Assembly (NCBI GenBank): GCA_015075175.1
Contig: JABTUV010000008.1
Coordinates: forward strand, 172,588-236,587
DNA length: 64,000 nucleotides
Reading direction: 5' to 3'
From: a bacterium
Lineage (GTDB): Bacteria > Hinthialibacterota > Hinthialibacteria > H5-UNCL2
Shown here one piece after another: positions 58,887-64,000 of the stretch; position 1 is the first letter of the stretch, and each line of letters begins with the position of its first letter. The position numbers and the translations under genes are program-made. The notes beneath the pieces were generated by a model. It saw only the letters and a list, made by a program, of their open reading frames with translations. It was not told the origin of the DNA and searched no databases.

Positions 58887-60014
58887 TCAAAGAACCGGCC
58901 GACCTTCCGTCAGATTGATCAACTCCCGAAATGCCAGGCTCGCCGGCCGGCGGCCGGCCCCCTCTCGCAGGACGGTCAAAAGGCCGCTTGTCTGCATCAG
59001 CCGAAGCAGGCGCTTGGCCGTCGGCTCCGGTATCCCCGCATGGGTGACGAAGTCCGAAGACCGGAACACCGGGCGGTCGAAGATGAAATCCAGCGCGCGA
59101 ATGGCGTACTGCGAACGGATGTTCTCGGTGATCCAGGCCTTCTTGTCTCTGTACAGATTCAGGATGGCCTGAGCCTTGTTGGTGTTGGCGACCCCCTGAA
59201 CCTGCAATGCGGAGAGGAAGAACTCGCACCAGCCGGTCCAGTCGCCGTCGCGGGAGACCGCCAGCAGGCGCTCGTAATACTCGTCTCGCCGAGCCTCCAA
59301 ATACTCGCTGATATAAAAATTGGGGCTGGCGAGCAACTTGCGCTCGTAAAGATAAAGGGGAATCAACATGCGTCCCAGACGTCCATTCCCGTCCAGGAAG
59401 GGGTGCAGCGCCTCAAACTCCGCGTGACATATCGCCAGTTGCACCAAATGGTCGGGCTGCTCGGAATGCAGGTACTTCTCCCACGCGGACATGCCCTCGT
59501 TGACGTGTTGAACCGGTATCGGGACGAAGCGGGCGCCTTCCAACGAGCAGTTGAGCGGACCAATCCAGTTGGGAACCCGACGGTATTCCCCGGGATCGCG
59601 GTTCTGACCGCGGACGCCGCTCATCAAGGTGCGGTGCGCGTTCCGAATCAGCCGCTGCGACAAGGGCACTTCGGCGAGTTGCTCGGCGGCGCCGGCGATT
59701 GCCTTGCGATAGTTGATAATCTCGTGGATCTCAGCGGTCTTGGTATCGTCGCCCCGTTCCGCCGGGCCAGCCCCGGCCTCAAACTCCAGTACTTCTCCCA
59801 TGGTCGCCTGGGTACCCTCGATGCGCGAGGAAAGCACGGCTTCCTGCGTCGTGAGCGGTGAGAGCAGCACCCGCGCGTTGGGAACCGCCGAGAGCGCACC
59901 GTCATAGCGGGCAATGGCCGCGGCGGCGGGGCCGATCAGTGGGATCAACCGGCTCCAGTCGAGGTTGGAGGGCGGAAACGATCCCAAGTGGTACAGCACG
60001 GGGCCGGCCATCAT
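58887..60014 (-). CDS. Fic-family AMPylase-like protein
   Basis: 375 residues. An N-terminal Fic_N region includes SSRIEGTQAT, the inhibitory S-x-x-x-E-G helix, so the class with self-inhibition near the N-terminus. The Fic core has HPFLDGNGRLGR with catalytic His at about residue 204. A C-terminal winged-helix-like segment (SSDFVTHAGIPEPTAKRLLRLM) follows. Fic enzymes transfer AMP from ATP to protein hydroxyls. ATG 60014 has GGGGGAGAAAGC before it; an upstream in-frame ATG lacks homology. No separate antitoxin is needed in this class. Confidence 0.92.
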   Translation of the reverse strand: MMAGPVLYHLGSFPPSNLDWSRLIPLIGPAAAAIARYDGALSAVPNARVLLSPLTTQEAVLSSRIEGTQATMGEVLEFEAGAGPAERGDDTKTAEIHEIINYRKAIAGAAEQLAEVPLSQRLIRNAHRTLMSGVRGQNRDPGEYRRVPNWIGPLNCSLEGARFVPIPVQHVNEGMSAWEKYLHSEQPDHLVQLAICHAEFEALHPFLDGNGRLGRMLIPLYLYERKLLASPNFYISEYLEARRDEYYERLLAVSRDGDWTGWCEFFLSALQVQGVANTNKAQAILNLYRDKKAWITENIRSQYAIRALDFIFDRPVFRSSDFVTHAGIPEPTAKRLLRLMQTSGLLTVLREGAGRRPASLAFRELINLTEGRPVL

Positions 60015-60251
60015 GCTTTCTCCCCCGCCCACGTCAGGCCGTCGAAGTCCTCTTCGATCCGTCGCCGTTACCACGTCTCTTGTGGCATTGTTCGCGGCCA
60101 TGCCGTATCGTTACAGGCGGTGATACCAAATTTAGGACCAACGATGAGGTTGTGGCAAGTCCAAAACGACCCGACAGTCCAGCCGCGGGAATTTACCGCT
60201 GCGAACCGTGCGAAGTTGTTCCAAGCGGTCGTCGCGCTTCCGGTAGCATAG

Positions 60252-60346
60252 AGCTGTCATTTCGACCGAAGGGAGAAATCTTTTTCGCCGTCAACGCGGC
60301 TCGGGTCCGAGGCAGAAGATTTCTCCCTTCGGTCGAAATGACAGCT
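60252..60346. repeat. 30-bp perfect inverted repeat, TGTCATTTCGACCGAAGGG family
   Basis: 60252-60281 and 60317-60346 are exact reverse complements with a 35-nt spacer nearly the same as at 32193-32227. Full-length element of the family. It sits in the pheA upstream gap. Confidence 0.92.
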
Positions 60347-60512
60347 ACGTTTGGCCGGTCTTGAGCCGCCAAGCGGCGGACCTGCGAGCAACTCCACACC
60401 TGTCCGCACATGCTTACGGCTGCGCCAACGCCACCACCGCCCTTCCCAACCCCCGGCCCCTGTGCTAATTTTCCCCCCTCGACCGGACATCCTAGCAAGA
60501 GGGCGGCGCCGC

Positions 60513-61589
60513 GTGTCCACGCTTGACGAACATCGCAGACAGATCGACGCCATCGACGACAAAATCGTGGCGCTCTTGGCCGAACGATTGTCCCACGTGC
60601 TGGAGATCGGCCGGCTGAAGGACAGCGCCGGCGGGGTGGTCTACGATCCGGCGCGCGAGCATCTCATCTACGACCGCCTCACCCGCCGCCTCTCGCCCCC
60701 CCTGACGGGCGAGGACGTGGTCGCCGTCTTCCGCGAGATCATCTCCCTCTGCCGCAACAAAGAGAAGCCCATCCGCGTGGCCTACCTCGGCCCCGAGGGC
60801 AGCTTCTCCCAGATCGCCGGCATCTCGCGCTTCGGCCACGCCGCCCATTACGTCGCCTGCCCCTCCTTCCCCAAGGTCTTCGACGCGGTCCAAAACGGCG
60901 GCGCCGACTACGGGCTGGTGGCCATCGAAAACTCCACCCAGGGCACCGTGCCCGCCACGGTCGACGCCTTTTTGGACAGCAACCTGCAAATCTGCGCGGA
61001 GGTTTACGTCAACGCCGTGCACAACCTGGTAGGCGCCGGTCCGCTCTCGGAAGTGACGACGGTTTTCTCGCATCCGCAGGCGATCGCGCAGTGCCGGCGC
61101 TGGCTGGAGGCCAACCTGCCCGGGGTCGAACTGTGGGAGGTCGGCAGTACCAGCATCGGGGCGTTGAAGGCGCGCGAGACGCCGCGCGCCGCGGCCATCG
61201 CCAGCAAACTGGCCGCCGAAAAATACGGCCTCTCCATCCTCGCCGAGTCCATCCAGGACAGCGCCAACAATATCACGCGCTTTCTCGTCGTCGGCCATCA
61301 CGACTGCGCCCCCAGCGGCCAGGACAAAACCAGCATGATCGTCCTGGTGCGCAACCGGCCGGGCGCCCTCTTCGACGCCCTGCGCCATTTCAAGAACGAA
61401 GACATCAACCTGTGCAAGATCGAGTCGCGTCCCACCCGCAAGGCCGCCTGGGAGTACATGTTCTTCATCGATTGCGACGGGCACCGCGAGGATGAGAAGC
61501 TCAAGCGCGTGCTGGCCAGCCTGGAGCAGGATTGCCTGTATCTCAAACTTCTGGGCTCCTATCCCTCCGAAGCGCAAAGGACCATCTGA
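60513..61589 (+). CDS. pheA: Chorismate mutase / prephenate dehydratase (P-protein)
   Basis: 358 residues. AroQ chorismate mutase at 1-85 (STLDEHRRQIDAIDDKIVALLAERLSHVLEIGRLK), prephenate dehydratase at about 90-270 (VAYLGPEGSFSQ, ADYGLVAIENSTQGTV, FSHPQAIAQCRRWL, DSANNITRFLVVG) and a C-terminal ACT domain (KTSMIVLVRNRPGALFDALRHF, ESRPTRKAAWEYMFFID) for phenylalanine feedback. GTG 60513 is the first start that fits family length. Heads the pheA-tyrA-aroA run. Confidence 0.96.
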   Translation: MSTLDEHRRQIDAIDDKIVALLAERLSHVLEIGRLKDSAGGVVYDPAREHLIYDRLTRRLSPPLTGEDVVAVFREIISLCRNKEKPIRVAYLGPEGSFSQIAGISRFGHAAHYVACPSFPKVFDAVQNGGADYGLVAIENSTQGTVPATVDAFLDSNLQICAEVYVNAVHNLVGAGPLSEVTTVFSHPQAIAQCRRWLEANLPGVELWEVGSTSIGALKARETPRAAAIASKLAAEKYGLSILAESIQDSANNITRFLVVGHHDCAPSGQDKTSMIVLVRNRPGALFDALRHFKNEDINLCKIESRPTRKAAWEYMFFIDCDGHREDEKLKRVLASLEQDCLYLKLLGSYPSEAQRTI

Positions 61590-61596
61590 TCGGTCC

Positions 61597-62493
61597 ATGG
61601 CGGACCTTTCGCTCTTTCAACCCAACGCGCGCATCGGCATCTGGGGCATGGGGCTTCTCGGCGGGGCCGTCGGACTGGCTTTGAAAAAGCGCGGCCATCG
61701 GGGCCGCATCGTGGGCATCGGCCGCAATCCCGCGCGGCTGGCCGTCGCCCGGCACCTGGGCGCCTGCGACGAGACGAGCGACGCTCCCGATTCCGTTGTG
61801 CCCGACCTCGACTTCCTGGTCCTGTGCGTGCCGGTCGACTCCGTGCTGCCGCTGCTGGCTTCGGTGAAAGCCTGGCTGCACGAGGGCCTGACCCTCACCG
61901 ACGTCGGTTCGACCAAAGGCCGGCTGGTGCATGAGATCGACGAACTTGTCTCGCAGAGTCCCGCGCGCTACGTGGGTTCGCATCCCATGGCCGGCTCGGA
62001 GAAGACGGGCGTGGAGGCCAGCACGCCCGATCTCTACGTCAATGCGACCGTCGCCGTCACGCCGACGGCGGCGACCCGCCCCGGCGCGCTCGAGTTCGTG
62101 ACGGCCTTCTGGGAGCGTCTGGGCGCGAAGGTGATCACGCTGGAGCCGGCGCTGCACGACCGGCTGGTGGCCGCCACCAGCCACGTGCCGCACTTGGTGG
62201 GCGCGCTGCTCTGTCAACTCCTGGCGCGGCGCCAGCGCGAGGGCCGCCCCTATCGGTCCATGATCGGCAACGGATTCCTCGACACGACCCGGGTCGCAGC
62301 GGGCGATCCCGTCATGTGGCGCGACATCCTCGTGCACAACCGGGACGAGATCGCCGCCGGTCTCTTTGAACTGCGGGACCTTCTGGATGAGCTTCTGGCC
62401 GCGTTGCGCCACGCGGACGGCCCCGCGCTGGAGAAGATGCTCGCCGACGCCGCCGAAGTTCGGAAAGGACTGGAGCGATGCCCGAGCAGTTAG
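61597..62493 (+). CDS. tyrA: Prephenate dehydrogenase
   Basis: 298 residues. Rossmann NAD site [35 protein letters not shown], the catalytic region [17 protein letters not shown] and [24 protein letters not shown], then a helical dimerisation end. No ACT domain. Starts 7 nt after pheA; overlaps aroA by 16 nt. Oxidises prephenate (or arogenate) toward tyrosine. Confidence 0.95.
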   Translation: MADLSLFQPNARIGIWGMGLLGGAVGLALKKRGHRGRIVGIGRNPARLAVARHLGACDETSDAPDSVVPDLDFLVLCVPVDSVLPLLASVKAWLHEGLTLTDVGSTKGRLVHEIDELVSQSPARYVGSHPMAGSEKTGVEASTPDLYVNATVAVTPTAATRPGALEFVTAFWERLGAKVITLEPALHDRLVAATSHVPHLVGALLCQLLARRQREGRPYRSMIGNGFLDTTRVAAGDPVMWRDILVHNRDEIAAGLFELRDLLDELLAALRHADGPALEKMLADAAEVRKGLERCPSS

Positions 62494-63803
62494 CAACGGT
62501 GAGTCACGTCGCCTCCAGCCGGCGCAGCCTGCGCCTCTGCGGCGAACTGGCGGTTCCCGGCGACAAGTCGATCTCCCACCGCAGCGTGATCCTGGGCAGT
62601 CTGGCCGAGGGGACCACGATCGTGCGCGGCTTTCTCATGGGCGAGGACTGCCTGGCGACCCTCGCCGCCTTTCGCGCCATGGGCGTCAACATCAGGGTGG
62701 AAGGCTCGGAGCTGGAGATTGAGGGGGTGGGTCTGGCGGGACTCTGCGAGCCGCCGCACGTCTTGGACATGGGCAACAGCGGCACGGGCATGAGGCTCTT
62801 GTCGGGTGTGCTGGCGGGGCAGGACTTTTTTTCGGTTCTTTCGGGAGACGCCTCGCTGTCGCGGCGGCCGATGCTGCGCGTGGTCGAGCCCTTGCGGCGC
62901 ATGGGCGCGCGCATCGACGGACGACAGGCCGGCAAGCTGCCGCCGCTGGCCATCCGCGGCGGCAGGCTGTCGGGCATCGAGTACCAATCCCCCGAGGCCA
63001 GCGCACAGGTCAAGAGCTGACTGCTTTTGTCCGGACTTTTCGCCGTCGGTTGCACCGTCGTGCGCGAACCCTCGCGCTCGCGCGACCACTCCGAGCGCAT
63101 GTTGTCGGCGTTTGGAGCGGATGTGGGGCGCGACGACCTGTCGGTCGAGATTCATCCGGGCCGGCCCCTCTCCGCGCAGACCCTCATGGTACCCGGTGAT
63201 CTCTCCTCCGCGGCGTTTTTTCTCGTGGCCGGCTCCGTCGTGCCCGAGTCGGAGATCATGCTGCGCCACGTGGGGGTCAATCCCACGCGCACGGGGGTGT
63301 TGGAGATTCTCTCCGGCATGGGCGCGCGCATCACCGAGGAGAACCGGCGCGAGTGCGCGGGCGAACCGGTCGCGGACCTGCGCGTGTCCGCCGCGCCTCT
63401 CTCCGGCGTGGACGTGGGCGGCGAAACCGTCGTGCGCGCGATCGACGAAATCCCGATTCTATGCGTCGCCGCCGCCTGCGCGGGGGGGAAGACCCGCATC
63501 CGCGACGCGGGCGAGCTGCGCCACAAGGAGTCGGACCGGCTCGCCGCGGTCGCGCGCGGGCTCGCGGCGCTCGGCGTCGAGGTCACCGAGCGCCCCGACG
63601 GCCTCGAGGTCGAGGGCGACCCGGACCGCGCGCTGCGCGGCGGGGTCACCCTCGCGACCCACGGCGACCACCGGCTGGCCATGGCCTTCGCCGTGGCGGC
63701 GCTGCGCGCCGACGGACCGGTGCACCTCGACGACGGGGGCTGCGTCGCCGTCTCCTACCCGGGGTTCTGGGGCGACCTCGGGCGGCTCGGGGGGGGCGCG
63801 TGA
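62478..63803 (+). CDS. aroA: EPSP synthase with in-frame TGA at codon 181
   Basis: Makes enolpyruvylshikimate-3-phosphate. 441 codons. [39 protein letters not shown] and SAQVKS precede TGA 63018-63020; the same frame continues [50 protein letters not shown] and [13 protein letters not shown] to TGA 63801. No indel is needed. At this position family members carry Ala or Cys (KSALLL / KSCVLL), so TGC to TGA by one base is the simplest reading. The last 330 nt are markedly more GC-rich than the rest. Confidence 0.93.
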
Positions 63804-64000
63804 TCGAGCGCGGCGCGCTCGCGGGGGCGCTCGACGGCGTCTGGCACGACCTGCGCGGGCCCCTGGGCACGATCCTCGGGAACGTCGAGATCCTGCGCGA
63901 GGGGATCCACGGGCCCCTGCCCCCGGGGGTCGAGGCGCACCTCGTCGCGATCGAGGCGGCCGGCCGGGCCTTCCTGGCGCGCCTCGACGGCGCGCTGGCC
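63800..64000 (+). CDS. Histidine kinase, N-terminal part (cut by window end)
   Basis: GTG 63800 overlaps the aroA stop (GTGA). 67 codons are visible: a short start then GVWHDLRGPLGTILGNVEIL, an H box with the phospho-His in WHDLRGPL, followed by the second DHp helix (HLVAIEAAGRAFLARLDGALA). No sensor domain precedes it. The very high GC and Leu-CTC use match the end of aroA but not earlier genes. Confidence 0.7.
   Translation, partial: MIERGALAGALDGVWHDLRGPLGTILGNVEILREGIHGPLPPGVEAHLVAIEAAGRAFLARLDGALA

Noticed and set aside
56454..63020. Selenoprotein explanation for the two in-frame TGA codons
   Set aside because: No clear SECIS-like hairpin follows either codon, and the window has many other single-base faults. 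Kept only as a testable alternative.

Overview
The window is GC-rich DNA, by eye about two thirds G+C, from a bacterium whose proteins suggest a Gram-negative-type cell: Tat-exported oxidoreductases, an alpha-2-macroglobulin with an intact thioester motif, a sulfatase, a type IV pilin-like protein and a vitamin B12 importer. No rRNA, tRNA or ribosomal-protein gene was found, so the lineage is open. The gene mix and the many families of short interspersed repeats recall deep-branching uncultured lineages (Planctomycetes/PVC-like or candidate phyla); this is inference only.

Layout: 0-3.8 kb, purB-purF-purM with 4-nt overlaps. 3.9-10.5 kb, a signalling run on the same strand: receiver, GAF/SpoIIE phosphatase, HDOD protein, GAF/PAS histidine kinase, HEAT-repeat protein and a solitary FlhB C-terminal domain. 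10.6-16.2 kb (minus), a YbhB-like protein, a WecA/MraY-type transferase, two Gfo/Idh oxidoreductases and a sugar isomerase, divergent from a NupG-like permease (16.6-17.9 kb). 18-21.1 kb, trpB-trpA-accD. 21.2-26.7 kb, a 2TM-type membrane protein, an orphan ABC ATPase, a sigma-54-activator-like AAA+ protein and a Ski2-type helicase, the last two broken by indels. 26.9-32 kb (minus), a five-gene operon behind a clear cobalamin riboswitch: secreted beta-propeller, pilin-like protein, then BtuD, BtuF and BtuC homologues. 32.5-38.2 kb, a broken secreted AMMECR1-domain protein overlapping the alpha-2-macroglobulin gene. 38.4-42.2 kb (minus), a modular beta-helix surface protein. 42.6-47.6 kb, a degraded BlaI-type repressor, a sulfatase and a multi-PAS hybrid kinase. 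48.3-54.6 kb, PhoH, a transporter, an NFACT/RqcH protein, a small membrane protein and DprA. 54.6-55.1 kb holds a terminator, a candidate structured RNA and a repeat array. 55.2-57.8 kb encodes an exported domain followed by membrane segments, probably one broken gene. 57.8-60 kb is an eroded accessory patch (DUF2442, small protein, truncated methyltransferase, Fic). 60.5-63.8 kb is pheA-tyrA-aroA, followed by the start of a histidine kinase.

Three themes cross the window. (1) At least eight families of short repeats fill the gaps; several begin with TAG or TAA and supply the stop codon of the gene before them, and one sits inside a coding region. (2) Single-base frameshifts and in-frame stops hit many genes, including core ones (purB, aroA, dprA), and cluster in a few places; error in the assembly is the simplest reading, with real decay likely for the BlaI remnant. 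(3) The most interesting functional unit is the B12 riboswitch operon, which couples a secreted seven-repeat propeller and a pilin-like protein to a B12 importer.
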